The translations under genes and the position numbers were made by a program. Below the pieces are notes generated by a model, which was not told the DNA's origin, ran no database searches, and was given only the letters and a program-made list of their open reading frames with translations. A stretch of 21,717 nucleotides of DNA from an uncultured Eubacterium sp. GTDB lineage: Bacteria > Bacillota > Clostridia > Lachnospirales > Lachnospiraceae. Shown here one piece after another: positions 14,646 to 21,717 of this stretch; within the stretch, counting starts at the first letter, position 1; every line of letters starts with the position of its first letter. The DNA lies in the NCBI GenBank assembly GCA_900551945.1, contig URYE01000045.1, positions 1 through 21,717 of the forward strand. The letters run 5' to 3'.

Positions 14646-15491
14646 ATGAACGATAAGATAAGACAAGAATTATTTAATCTAGGAGATGAGAAGTACAAAA
14701 AGTTTTCATCAACTCTTATTCCTAATTCTAAACCGATTATTGGTGTAAGAATACCAGTGCTTAGAAAATTTGCAAAAGAACATCTTAATGATTGGAAAAG
14801 TATTGTAACAGATACTACTAAAGATTTGTATTTTGAAGAAACCATGCTTAGAGGTATGATGTTAGGTTATGGAAGTAGTAAGGAGAAAAATATTGATGAG
14901 GCATTAAGGCTTTTAGATGAATTTGTACCAATGGTGGATAATTGGTCGGTGTGTGATGGTTGTTGTGTTTCATTTACAATATTTGAAAAGCATAGAGAAA
15001 GGGTGTTTGAACATATTCAAAGATATCTTAATTCAGATAAAGAATTTGAAGTAAGAGTGGGACTTATAATACTGCTTGACCATTTTTTAAAGGTGGATGG
15101 TAATGGAAATAAGGCGAAAAGAAAGCGAGTCGTTTCTGAAAATGATATTGAAGCTTCAAAAGTTTTTGATGAGAATGGCTTGTATATAGATAAAATATTA
15201 GATATAATAAACAGACAATATACACAAGGTTATTATGCGATGATGGCAGCGGCTTGGCTTACGGCTGAGTGTTTTGTAGTATTTCCGGCAAAGACATACA
15301 CATTTCTTAAGGCAACATCATTACAACTTAACAACCGTGAGAATAATATAATAGATGATAGTGAAAATGTAAACGATAAAATATACTGTATGGATAAAGT
15401 TACATTTAACAAAGCATTGCAAAAGATATGTGAGTCACTAATACCTGATGATAATGTGAAAAAGCTAATTAAACAGCTAAAAGTCAAGTAG
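14646..15491 (+). CDS. DNA alkylation repair protein, AlkD-like
   Basis: This 281-residue all-helical protein is of the AlkD/AlkC HEAT-repeat glycosylase group, which removes alkylated purines from DNA. The ATG at 14646 is preferred to 14625 because AAGGA lies five bases before it. Residues matching the AlkD active site are W100 and D104 (NWSVCD), R137 (FEVRVGL) and W204 (AAAWLTAE), in the expected order. Compared with Bacillus AlkD (about 237 residues), there are two insertions, a Lys/Arg-rich one around 148-162 (NGNKAKRKRV) and an Asn-rich one near 235-255. The family assignment is good. Some Firmicute homologues of this group have no proven glycosylase activity, so the biochemical role is less certain. 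It lies downstream of the small unknown gene but has its own candidate promoter. Confidence 0.83.
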   Translation: MNDKIRQELFNLGDEKYKKFSSTLIPNSKPIIGVRIPVLRKFAKEHLNDWKSIVTDTTKDLYFEETMLRGMMLGYGSSKEKNIDEALRLLDEFVPMVDNWSVCDGCCVSFTIFEKHRERVFEHIQRYLNSDKEFEVRVGLIILLDHFLKVDGNGNKAKRKRVVSENDIEASKVFDENGLYIDKILDIINRQYTQGYYAMMAAAWLTAECFVVFPAKTYTFLKATSLQLNNRENNIIDDSENVNDKIYCMDKVTFNKALQKICESLIPDDNVKKLIKQLKVK

Positions 15492-15663
15492 ATTATGAAG
15501 CATTATATTTTATCAAATCAAGTCTATAATATCTTGAAATTACTATGCTAAAAATAATAAAAACATACAGGTAGATAAGTTGTTAAAAGCAATACAGAAA
15601 ATGAAAGCCTATGTGTTTTAGTATAGGGCAAGATTATATTATTTTTGCAGAAAGGAAAGAATT
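15492..15663. other. Spacer with weak promoter elements
   Basis: A TATAAT at 15525-15530 lacks a -35. GCCTAT and ATAGGGC near 15606-15630 can pair weakly. The ribosome site AAAGGAAAG precedes the next ATG. Confidence 0.3.
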
Positions 15664-17331
15664 ATGAAGGAGAAAAAGATTACAACAATAATACTAGCTA
15701 TAATTGCTGTATTGATTATTGGCGGGGCTTATTATTATGTAGCACTACCAGCAATTAATATTCATGCAGTAGGCTTTTGGTATTTTGTTATTGTTATAAT
15801 GGCTATTATAACAGGAATTTATTGCATGATTAATGCAAAGTTTACGGAGAGGTATAAGACAGGCAAAAATAAAGAGATAAAAAGTTTCAAGTTGACATTT
15901 AAAAATAACAAAGCAGGTGTTATTGGAAAAACATTTATTACAATAACAGTAGCATTAGTTGTTATATACGTTGTGGGAAGTCTGCTTTCATCAGAGATTA
16001 TTAATGCTTCTAAATATCAACAGCTTTTAACTGTTGAAACAAGAGATTTTGCAGAAGATATTAAAGAAGTATCTTATGATAAAATACCTATTCTTGACAA
16101 GGACTCAGCTTCAACTATTGGTAACAGAGTTATGGGTACAATTGTAGATATGGTATCACAGTTTGAAGTTAGTGATATGTATTCACAGATTAATTACAAT
16201 AACAGACCCGTAAGAGTTTCACCATTGCAATATGGCAATCTTATTAAGTGGTTTACTAATCATTCGTCAGGAATACCAGCTTATATAAGTATTGATATGA
16301 CTACACAAGAGGCGGAGTGTGTAAGATTGTCGCAACCGATTAAGTATTCAATGAGCGACCATTTTGGAAGAAATATATATAGACATTTAAGATTTGCATA
16401 TCCAACGTATATATTTGACCAAGTTAATTTTGAAATTGACGACGATGGAACGCCTTATTGGATTTGTCCGGTTAAAAAATATAATATTGGACTTTTTGGT
16501 GGTGTAACAATTGGGCGTGTTGTACTTTGTAATGCTGTTACAGGAGAGCTTTCTGACTATGCGGTGGAAGATGTTCCACAGTGGGTTGATAAAGTGTATT
16601 CAGCAGAAATGCTTATAAATCTTTATGACTATTCAGGACAGTTAAAGCATGGATATTTTAATAGCATTTTAAGTCAAAAGGACTGTCTTAAAACTACAGA
16701 AGGATATAACTATATAGCACTTGATGATGATGTGTGGGTGTATACAGGTATTACATCAGTAGGTCAAGACAAGTCGAACGTAGGCTTTGTGCTTATGAAC
16801 CAACGTACTATGGAGAGTCGTTACTATGTGATTTCAGGTGCGGAAGAATATTCGGCTATGTCATCAGCCGAAGGAAAGGTACAGCACCTTAATTATAAAG
16901 CTACATTTCCACTACTTCTTAATGTTGAGGGTGAGCCAACATATTTTATGGCGTTAAAGGATAGTGCAGGGCTTGTTAAGTCTTATGCTATGCTCAACAT
17001 AGAAAAGTATCAGAATGTTGCTATTGGTGACACTGTGGCACAGTGCGAGGAAAGTTATAAGAAGCTTTTAGAAGAAAATGGAGTTACACAGGAAGAAGCT
17101 AAAGAAACTAAGAGTATTCAAGGCAAGATTACAAAGATTGCTCAAACTGTTATAGATGGAAATTCACATTATTATATTATGCTTGAAAATTCAAACGATA
17201 TATTTGACATTTCTTTGTCAGAAAATATTGATATTATAAGATATAACATTTCTGATGTGATTAGTCTTGAATATTACAGTAATGACAAGGTGAATACAGT
17301 AGTAAAGATATTGACAAATAATAACTTATAA
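15664..17331 (+). CDS. Membrane-anchored protein of unknown function
   Basis: This 555-residue protein was not matched to a named family. Three hydrophobic segments lie near the N-terminus, at about 6-29 (TTIILAIIAVLIIGGAYYYV), 36-58 (VGFWYFVIVIMAIITGIYCM) and 88-110 (ITITVALVVIYVVGSLL). They are separated by a Lys-rich loop that suggests a cytoplasmic stretch. The remaining 440 residues would be outside the membrane and are mainly beta-rich with many aromatics (e.g. YRYVISGAEE-like and DDDVWVYTGITSVGQDK segments). They end in a small OB-like piece (KITKIAQTVIDGNSHYYIMLENSNDIFDISL). The ATG has AAAGGAAAG just upstream. A surface sensor, carbohydrate-binding or assembly role is possible, with no catalytic motif visible. 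Confidence 0.75.
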   Translation: MKEKKITTIILAIIAVLIIGGAYYYVALPAINIHAVGFWYFVIVIMAIITGIYCMINAKFTERYKTGKNKEIKSFKLTFKNNKAGVIGKTFITITVALVVIYVVGSLLSSEIINASKYQQLLTVETRDFAEDIKEVSYDKIPILDKDSASTIGNRVMGTIVDMVSQFEVSDMYSQINYNNRPVRVSPLQYGNLIKWFTNHSSGIPAYISIDMTTQEAECVRLSQPIKYSMSDHFGRNIYRHLRFAYPTYIFDQVNFEIDDDGTPYWICPVKKYNIGLFGGVTIGRVVLCNAVTGELSDYAVEDVPQWVDKVYSAEMLINLYDYSGQLKHGYFNSILSQKDCLKTTEGYNYIALDDDVWVYTGITSVGQDKSNVGFVLMNQRTMESRYYVISGAEEYSAMSSAEGKVQHLNYKATFPLLLNVEGEPTYFMALKDSAGLVKSYAMLNIEKYQNVAIGDTVAQCEESYKKLLEENGVTQEEAKETKSIQGKITKIAQTVIDGNSHYYIMLENSNDIFDISLSENIDIIRYNISDVISLEYYSNDKVNTVVKILTNNNL

Positions 17332-17367
17332 ATACAGAAATACAGATAAATGCAAGTAGAAATATTT

Positions 17368-17445
17368 ATGAAAAAAGAAGTTGTATTAATTTCAGCAGTT
17401 AGTTTTGTGGCAGGTTTGACAATAGGAATGATAGCACAAATTTAA
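17368..17445 (+). CDS. Possible 25-residue membrane peptide
   Basis: ATG AAA AAA GAA starts a 25-residue frame (MKKEVVLISAVSFVAGLTIG and five more residues) that is one hydrophobic helix after a charged start, typical of small membrane proteins. An in-frame ATG at 17350 would make it 31 residues. No clear ribosome site precedes either start, which is the main weakness. It directly follows the large membrane protein, 36 bases after its stop. Confidence 0.35.
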   Translation: MKKEVVLISAVSFVAGLTIGMIAQI

Positions 17446-17454
17446 AAATTATGG

Positions 17455-17482
17455 TTGTTAGATTTGAATAATATGCTATAAT
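17455..17482 (+). promoter_or_regulatory. Promoter of the long leader RNA
   Basis: TTGTTA (17455-17460), 16 bases, then an extended -10 TGC-TATAAT (17474-17482). Transcription would start near 17489. Other TATAAT matches at 17714-17719 (with TGG in front) and 17738-17743 could be internal starts with poor -35 boxes. Confidence 0.7.
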
Positions 17483-17488
17483 AAATAT

Positions 17489-17801
17489 AGGTTTTGATAC
17501 GAGCCTTATACTATCGTTAATTCATTCATAAGAATGATTGACAGTGAAAGTCTTATAGAAAATCATTAGTCTTATATGCTTTCGAGTATATTTGGAAGTG
17601 GTCGAATATAAGAACCCAATGAGCTTTAGCCATTGGAGTATCAGAAGTAATAATGTGATTGGGATAATATGGCATTAAGATAAGCTTAGGTTATAATTTA
17701 TCAGCGGAGATGGTATAATATAACAATTGTGTAAAGATATAATGCGACCAGTCAATATTATAAGCCACGAAATTGTGGGAAAATATGCAATTATTATAAG
17801 T
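17489..17801 (+). ncRNA. Structured RNA, possible riboswitch-like leader or small RNA
   Basis: No known RNA class was recognised. Visible hairpins: AATGATT/AATCATT (17533-17539 with 17561-17567) enclosing GAC-AGTGAAA-GTC; ATATGCT-TTCG-AGTATAT (17574-17591), seven pairs capped by a UUCG tetraloop; and CCAATG-a-GC-TTTA-GC-CATTGG (17616-17636), eight pairs with one bulge. CCAC-GAAATT-GTGG lies near 17765-17778. TCTTATAT (17570-17577) can alternatively pair with ATATAAGA (17606-17613), and TCTTATA occurs again at 17551-17557, so competing folds are possible. Short frames inside lack ribosome sites. No intrinsic terminator was seen between it and the GH105 gene, so it may be a leader about 370 nt long. 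Confidence 0.55.
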
Positions 17802-17862
17802 TTAGGAAAGGAAAAGCTATTTATTATACAGTTGTGTATGTTTTTAGTAGCAGAAATTGCAG
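17802..17862 (+). promoter_or_regulatory. SD-hairpin-start leader module of the GH105 gene
   Basis: The purine box AGGAAAGG (17804-17811) is 51 bases from the ATG. Between them GCTATT (17816-17821) pairs with AGTAGC (17846-17851), with an inner ATACA-GTTG-TGTAT stem (17826-17839). Folding would bring the box to within about 15 bases of the ATG. The block is shared with the dapL leader: 21 identical bases at 17802-17822, and TAGCAGAA-N-TTG just before the start. Confidence 0.75.
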
Positions 17863-18999
17863 ATGGATATTATTGTTAAGTACATTGATGGATTACTTGA
17901 AAAAAGCACACCGGACGCACCAGTGTGGAACATTGAAAAGATTAAGCAGGGTCTTAAGTCTAAGTGGAATTATATAGACGGGTGTATGATTAAGGCAGTA
18001 CTTGAAATGTATGCTATTTCAAAAGAAGAAAAGTACTTAAAGTTTGCAGATGATTTTATTGACTATCGTGTAAGAGAAGATGGTACAATTGATGGATATA
18101 GCATAGGTGAGAAGAATATTGACAATGTTAATGCTGGTAAGACTCTTTTTGAACTTTATGATATAACTGGAAAAGAAAAGTATAAAAAGGCTATTGACCT
18201 TGTATACAGTCAGATAGAGATTATGCCTAGATGTGAATGTGGAAGTTTTTGGCATAAGGACATTTATCCAAATCAAGTATGGCTTGATGGATTATATATG
18301 GGATTACCATTTTATCTTGAATATGAAACTCGTTTTAACGATAGAAAGAACTATGATGATATATTCAATCAGTTCAAGTTTGTTATCGAAAATATGAGAA
18401 ATCCTCTTAATGGACTTTATTATCATGCTATAGATACAAGTAAAGAAGCTTTCTGGTGTGACAAAGTTACAGGTCTTTCACAAAATATTTGGCTTAGAGC
18501 TATTGGTTGGTATTCTATGGCACTTCTTGATACTCTTGATAAGGTTGATAATTCAGACCATAAGTTTGATAAAGAATGTAAGATGTTAGAAGATGCTTAT
18601 GTTGACCTTATGAAGTCTATGATTAAGTATCAAGATGAAAGTGGTATGTGGTATCAAGTAGTTAATTTTGGTGGCATGGATAAGAATTACCTTGAAACAA
18701 GTGGTAGTTCTATTATGGCATATTCTTTACTTAAGGGTGTCAGACTTGGTTTCTTACCAGAAGAATACAGAAAGTATGGCGAAAAGGCTATTGATGGAAT
18801 ATGTGATAAGTACTTAAAGAACAATGATGGTGAACTTTCTCTTGGTGGAATTTGTCTTGTAGCTGGTCTTGGTGGTAAGACTAGAAGACCGGGTACTTAT
18901 GATTATTATATGTCTGAGCCTATCGTTGAAAATGACGCAAAGGGTGTTGGACCATTTTTACTTGCTTATACAGAATTATTAAGATATAAGAATAAATAA
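17863..18999 (+). CDS. GH105 unsaturated rhamnogalacturonyl hydrolase
   Basis: This 378-residue (alpha/alpha)6-barrel enzyme resembles YteR/YesR and removes the unsaturated 4,5-uronic acid from lyase-generated oligosaccharides. The expected active-site residues occur at nearly the same numbers as in YteR: D87 (NIDN), D142 (QVWLDGLYM) and H188 (GLYYHAID). The motif FWCDKVTGLSQNIWLRAIGWY also matches the family. There is no signal peptide, so it works on imported fragments in the cytoplasm. A TTG at 17857 is also in frame, but ATG at 17863 aligns with the dapL start in the shared leader module. It is followed by a terminator and a cupin gene. The natural substrate could be rhamnogalacturonan, or another unsaturated glycan as in several GH105 members. 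Confidence 0.9.
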   Translation: MDIIVKYIDGLLEKSTPDAPVWNIEKIKQGLKSKWNYIDGCMIKAVLEMYAISKEEKYLKFADDFIDYRVREDGTIDGYSIGEKNIDNVNAGKTLFELYDITGKEKYKKAIDLVYSQIEIMPRCECGSFWHKDIYPNQVWLDGLYMGLPFYLEYETRFNDRKNYDDIFNQFKFVIENMRNPLNGLYYHAIDTSKEAFWCDKVTGLSQNIWLRAIGWYSMALLDTLDKVDNSDHKFDKECKMLEDAYVDLMKSMIKYQDESGMWYQVVNFGGMDKNYLETSGSSIMAYSLLKGVRLGFLPEEYRKYGEKAIDGICDKYLKNNDGELSLGGICLVAGLGGKTRRPGTYDYYMSEPIVENDAKGVGPFLLAYTELLRYKNK

Positions 19000-19018
19000 T
19001 ACATATGATTTTATGATG

Positions 19019-19046
19019 TGCGGGGGCTTTTAGCTTCCGCATTTTT
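19019..19046 (+). terminator. Terminator between GH105 and cupin genes
   Basis: TGCGGGGGC-TTTTA-GCTTCCGCA forms nine pairs (two G-U) and is followed by five T. It ends only 20 bases before the cupin start and six before its ribosome site. Confidence 0.85.
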
Positions 19047-19066
19047 AGAAAGAAAGGGTGATTTAT

Positions 19067-19402
19067 ATGAAGCCATATATTACAATGGAAGAAGCTTTAA
19101 GTAGACAAAAAGAGGGGAGTCGTTCAATTAAATTTATTACTGAAGAAAATGGTTGCATTAATGGGTGTTGTTCTGGAATTACAGTTTATCCAGATTATGA
19201 ATTTAGCAAAAAGCCTGGAAAACATGATGACCAAGAGGGATTTTATGTACTTGAGGGTGAAGGGTATGCAAAGCTTGATGATTTGGAATTTCCAATAAAA
19301 GCGGGGGACTCTTTTGTGGCATTGCCACAGGTAGCACATACTATACGAACTAAAGAAGGAAGTACACCTGTTAAAGTATTTTGGTTTCACAGTGGTGTAT
19401 AA
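19067..19402 (+). CDS. Small cupin-domain protein
   Basis: This 111-residue single-domain cupin likely has a metal site. Residues H53 and E57 (GKHDDQEGFYVLEGEG) and H91 (LPQVAHTI) match the usual ligands; the first His of the HxH pair is replaced by Gly (PGKH). The GTG at 19058 is also in frame, but AAAGGGTG (19053-19060) is a ribosome site for the ATG at 19067. Its nearest neighbour is the GH105 gene, and KdgF-type cupins open unsaturated uronate rings in pectin and alginate breakdown, so a KdgF-like role is attractive but not shown. The intervening terminator suggests that only a fraction of GH105 transcripts reach it, unless it has a hidden promoter in the GH105 3' end. Confidence 0.75.
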   Translation: MKPYITMEEALSRQKEGSRSIKFITEENGCINGCCSGITVYPDYEFSKKPGKHDDQEGFYVLEGEGYAKLDDLEFPIKAGDSFVALPQVAHTIRTKEGSTPVKVFWFHSGV

Positions 19403-19487
19403 AATATATGGTAATCGTATGTTTTTAGTTGAAAGTCAGCTTTAGTGAAATATCTGTAGAATTGTTTTGGAAAGGGGAATTTGATTT

Positions 19488-20000
19488 TTGGAAGAATTCA
19501 TAAATGATGACGATGGACAGGAGAATGATAAGGCATTAGATGAAAAGAAAAAATGGCTTTTCAAGGAAAATATAAGGCTTGACGAATTAAGAAGAAGTCT
19601 TGAAGAAGAAAGAAAACTTCTTGATATACAACTAGGAATGTTAAAAAAGCAACAAAGAAAAAATGCTATACTTGAAAAACAGCTAGAAAACCAAAAAAGG
19701 TTATTTGATAGTCAATGGCAAATACTTGAAAGAGAAACTAGACAACTTGCTATAGATAAGGAAAGGTTTGAAAGGCATAAAATAGTATATCGTGATGAGA
19801 TATCAAGAGAAGTAAGAAAGAGTATGAGTAATACATCAGGTGTGAAAATATTCTTTAAGGGTGTTGATAATGCTCAAAGTTTAAAAAAGCGATACAGAGC
19901 ATTGCTTAAAATATATCACCCGGATAATGTTAATGGAGATAACAGTCTTTTGCAAGCAATTATTGATGAATATGAAAGATTGAAAAATATATTAAAATAA
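19488..20000 (+). CDS. Coiled-coil protein with C-terminal J-like domain
   Basis: This 170-residue protein starts at TTG, with AAAGGGGA at 19471-19478 about ten bases upstream; no suitable ATG is nearby. Residues about 15-110 are almost wholly charged and helical (heptads rich in Leu, Glu, Lys, Arg, Gln), a long coiled coil. Residues about 118-170 are a J-like domain: SLKKRYRALLKIYHPDN with the invariant H-P-D at 144-146, then a third helix AIIDEYERLKNIL. The usual first helix of a J domain is replaced by a short KIFFKGVDNAQ segment. J domains stimulate DnaK ATPase, so this may recruit DnaK to a specific partner. There is no membrane segment. The family is not named. Confidence 0.75.
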   Translation: MEEFINDDDGQENDKALDEKKKWLFKENIRLDELRRSLEEERKLLDIQLGMLKKQQRKNAILEKQLENQKRLFDSQWQILERETRQLAIDKERFERHKIVYRDEISREVRKSMSNTSGVKIFFKGVDNAQSLKKRYRALLKIYHPDNVNGDNSLLQAIIDEYERLKNILK

Positions 20001-20190
20001 AGTTTTTGTTAGAGTAAAAATATTTAATGATACTTAATTATTTGTTGAATATTATAATGCAAACTTAATAAACTAATACGATATATTGTCATAAGTATTT
20101 TAAAAACATAGAGTTGATTTAAAATATATAGTTAATAAGTTAATTATAAATATTTTTTCTAATTAAAGTGATAAAGCTGTAAATTAATTA
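20001..20190. other. AT-rich spacer before dapL promoter
   Basis: No gene, promoter or clear fold was seen here. Confidence 0.4.
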
Positions 20191-20219
20191 TTGTTCAAAA
20201 GTGGCGAATAGTGTATAAT
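20191..20219 (+). promoter_or_regulatory. dapL promoter
   Basis: TTGTTC (20191-20196), 17 bases, TATAAT (20214-20219). Transcription would start near 20226. Confidence 0.75.
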
Positions 20220-20225
20220 TATAAC

Positions 20226-20323
20226 GAACTGGCGGATTGGACAAGTAAAGGTTCTAAAACCGAGTGTGAAATTAGGAAAGGAAAAGCTATTTTTATATTA
20301 TTATTTTAATAGCAGAATTTGTA
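20226..20323 (+). promoter_or_regulatory. Structured dapL leader with the SD-hairpin-start module
   Basis: The 98-nt leader begins GAACTGGCGGATTGG. GGTT-CTAA-AACC (20250-20261) is a small hairpin, an alternative pairing joins CGG (20233-20235) to CCG (20260-20262), and GAAC at the 5' end could pair with GTTC at 20251-20254. It then shares 21 bases with the GH105 leader (20272-20292). The box AGGAAAGG (20274-20281) is 42 bases from the ATG, with GCTATT (20286-20291) pairing with AATAGC (20308-20313) between them. It does not resemble the lysine riboswitch. Confidence 0.7.
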
Positions 20324-21538
20324 ATGTTTAAGATTAATGAGAATTATTTAAAGTTACCAGGAAGTTATCTTTTTTCTACAATTGCAAAGAAAGTCAACGC
20401 ATTTACACAGGCTCACCCTGATAAAGAGATTATAAGACTTGGTATTGGAGATGTTACACTTCCATTATCACCAGTAGTTATTGATACACTTCATGGTGCA
20501 GTAGATGAAATGGGAAAGGCAGAAACATTTCATGGTTATGCACCTGATTTAGGATATGAATTTTTAAGAAATGCTATCGTAGAGCATGATTATAAGAAAC
20601 GTGGAGCTGATATTAAAGCCGATGAGATTTTTGTAAGTGATGGTGCTAAGTCTGACTCTGGTAATATTGGAGATATTTTCTCTGTAGATAATAAGATTGC
20701 AGTATGTGACCCTGTATATCCGGTATATGTTGATACTAATGCGATGGCAGGAAGAACTGGCGATTATATTCCAGAACAGCAAAGATGGAGTAATGTAATT
20801 TATATGCCATGTACAGCAGAAACTAATTTTGCACCAGAGCTTCCAAAGGAAACTCCTGATATTATATATCTTTGCTTCCCTAACAACCCAACAGGTTCAA
20901 CAATAACAAAAGACGAGCTTCAAAAGTGGGTTGACTATGCTAATAAAGTAGGAGCTGTTATTATTTATGATGCAGCTTATGAAGCATATATTTCAGAAGA
21001 AAATGTTCCTCATACAATTTATGAATGTGAAGGTGCAAGAACTTGTGCTATTGAGCTTAGAAGTTTTTCTAAAAATGCAGGTTTTACAGGTACAAGACTT
21101 GGATTTACTGTAGTTCCTAAGGATTTAAAGAGTGGCGATGTTACACTTCACAGTCTTTGGGCAAGAAGACATGGAACTAAGTTTAATGGTGCGCCTTATA
21201 TTATTCAGAAGGCGGGTGCTGCTGTCTATACAGAAGAAGGACAAAAGCAGACTAATGAACAGATTGCATATTATATGAAGAATGCAAAGACTATTCTTGA
21301 TGGTCTTAAGTTAGCAGGTTACACTGTATCTGGTGGTGTTAATGCACCATATATTTGGTTAAAGACTCCTGATAAGATGACTTCATGGGAATTCTTTGAT
21401 TATTTACTTGAGAATGCTAATGTTGTTGGTACACCTGGTTCTGGTTTTGGACCTAGTGGTGAAGGATATTTTAGACTTACAGCATTTGGTTCACATGAGA
21501 ATACTGTTAAGGCGCTTGAGAGAATTAAGGCGTTATAA
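20324..21538 (+). CDS. dapL: LL-diaminopimelate aminotransferase
   Basis: DapL converts tetrahydrodipicolinate to LL-diaminopimelate in one step, with glutamate as amino donor. It serves lysine synthesis and, after epimerisation, provides meso-diaminopimelate for peptidoglycan. At 404 residues it has the usual length of this class I aminotransferase. The PLP lysine is K250 in [12 protein letters not shown], and the family signatures [16 protein letters not shown] and YDAAYEAYI are visible. ATG at 20324 is the only sensible start. It stands alone under its own promoter, with no other lysine-pathway gene nearby. Its leader shares a module with the GH105 gene, so the two may be coregulated after transcription. 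Confidence 0.97.
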   Translation: MFKINENYLKLPGSYLFSTIAKKVNAFTQAHPDKEIIRLGIGDVTLPLSPVVIDTLHGAVDEMGKAETFHGYAPDLGYEFLRNAIVEHDYKKRGADIKADEIFVSDGAKSDSGNIGDIFSVDNKIAVCDPVYPVYVDTNAMAGRTGDYIPEQQRWSNVIYMPCTAETNFAPELPKETPDIIYLCFPNNPTGSTITKDELQKWVDYANKVGAVIIYDAAYEAYISEENVPHTIYECEGARTCAIELRSFSKNAGFTGTRLGFTVVPKDLKSGDVTLHSLWARRHGTKFNGAPYIIQKAGAAVYTEEGQKQTNEQIAYYMKNAKTILDGLKLAGYTVSGGVNAPYIWLKTPDKMTSWEFFDYLLENANVVGTPGSGFGPSGEGYFRLTAFGSHENTVKALERIKAL

Positions 21539-21642
21539 TTTATTTTTAATTGTAGATATATACTTGAGTAGAAAAAATAGTATTGAATTTTATAGTTGAT
21601 GGATAGACGCTAAGTAATTCTAAGTTGTGTTGAAAATGTATA

Positions 21643-21717
21643 GATTACGAACGTGAGCGCAATCAATGCGACATCGTGTCGCTGATTGCTTTACCGCACG
21701 TCAATGTGCGGTAATCA
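21643..21717. repeat. GC-rich double hairpin at the window end
   Basis: Two hairpins follow each other. The first is GCAATCA/TGATTGC plus GCGAC/GTCGC with an ATCGT loop (21659-21689). The second is TTACCGCAC-GTCAAT-GTGCGGTAA (21691-21714), with nine pairs. GATTAC at 21643-21648 is complementary to GTAATC at 21711-21716 and could close both into one larger fold. The base composition is clearly more GC-rich than its surroundings. The element may continue past the window, and its identity is unknown. Confidence 0.7.

Noticed and set aside
17534..17680. Short upstream frames in the GH105 leader (11 and 19 codons)
   Set aside because: ATG-ATT-GAC...TAG at 17534 and ATG-AGC-TTT...TAA at 17620 have no SD and overlap clear hairpins, so a leader peptide is not supported.
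20226..20323. ZTP or lysine riboswitch before dapL
   Set aside because: ACTGGCGGA resembles part of the ZTP riboswitch, but the required downstream CCGCC-type partner is missing. The lysine riboswitch core is also absent.

Overview
The window looks like chromosomal DNA from a low-GC Gram-positive bacterium, most likely a clostridial member of the Lachnospiraceae. The evidence is the strongly AT-rich sequence, A- and T-rich codon use, AAAGGAG-type ribosome binding sites, and gene content: a DnaE-type DNA polymerase III, LL-diaminopimelate aminotransferase DapL, a SleB/CwlJ-type hydrolase, a large lipoprotein binding protein and a cytoplasmic GH105 enzyme. The family-level placement is inferred. 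No rRNA, tRNA, CRISPR array, transposase, integrase or phage gene was recognised.

Positions 1-8600 hold housekeeping genes on the + strand: ftsH, dnaE, pfkA and a TrmH-family RNA methyltransferase. Each appears to be its own unit, and long-stem terminators follow ftsH, pfkA and the methyltransferase. Positions 8600-12250 hold two exported-protein genes. The first is a cell-wall hydrolase whose upstream region carries repeated TGTWAH half-sites like those bound by WalR. The second is an abundant-looking solute-binding lipoprotein with no permease genes nearby and an unusual G-free A/C-rich leader.

Positions 12250-14650 are a small accessory patch containing the only - strand genes, a patatin-like lipase and an XRE-family regulator. 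It holds two related giant hairpins, a hairpin leader in front of the lipase, and a divergent promoter region with two matching 21-bp dyads between the regulator and a small unknown + strand gene. Positions 14650-17450 hold an AlkD-like DNA alkylation repair gene, a large membrane-anchored protein of unknown function and a possible 25-residue membrane peptide.

Positions 17450-19400 hold a long structured leader or small RNA, then a GH105 unsaturated-glycan hydrolase, a terminator, and a small cupin. The last two could cooperate in unsaturated uronate or pectin-fragment use. Positions 19470-21540 hold a coiled-coil protein with a C-terminal J-like domain, and dapL for lysine and cell-wall precursor synthesis. 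The window ends in two GC-rich hairpins.

The strongest candidates for something undescribed are: (1) a leader module shared by the GH105 gene and dapL, in which an SD-like purine box is separated from the start codon by a hairpin; (2) the structured RNA of about 370 nt ahead of GH105; (3) the two-member family of giant hairpins; and (4) the hairpin plus complementary element next to the ribosome binding site of the patatin gene.
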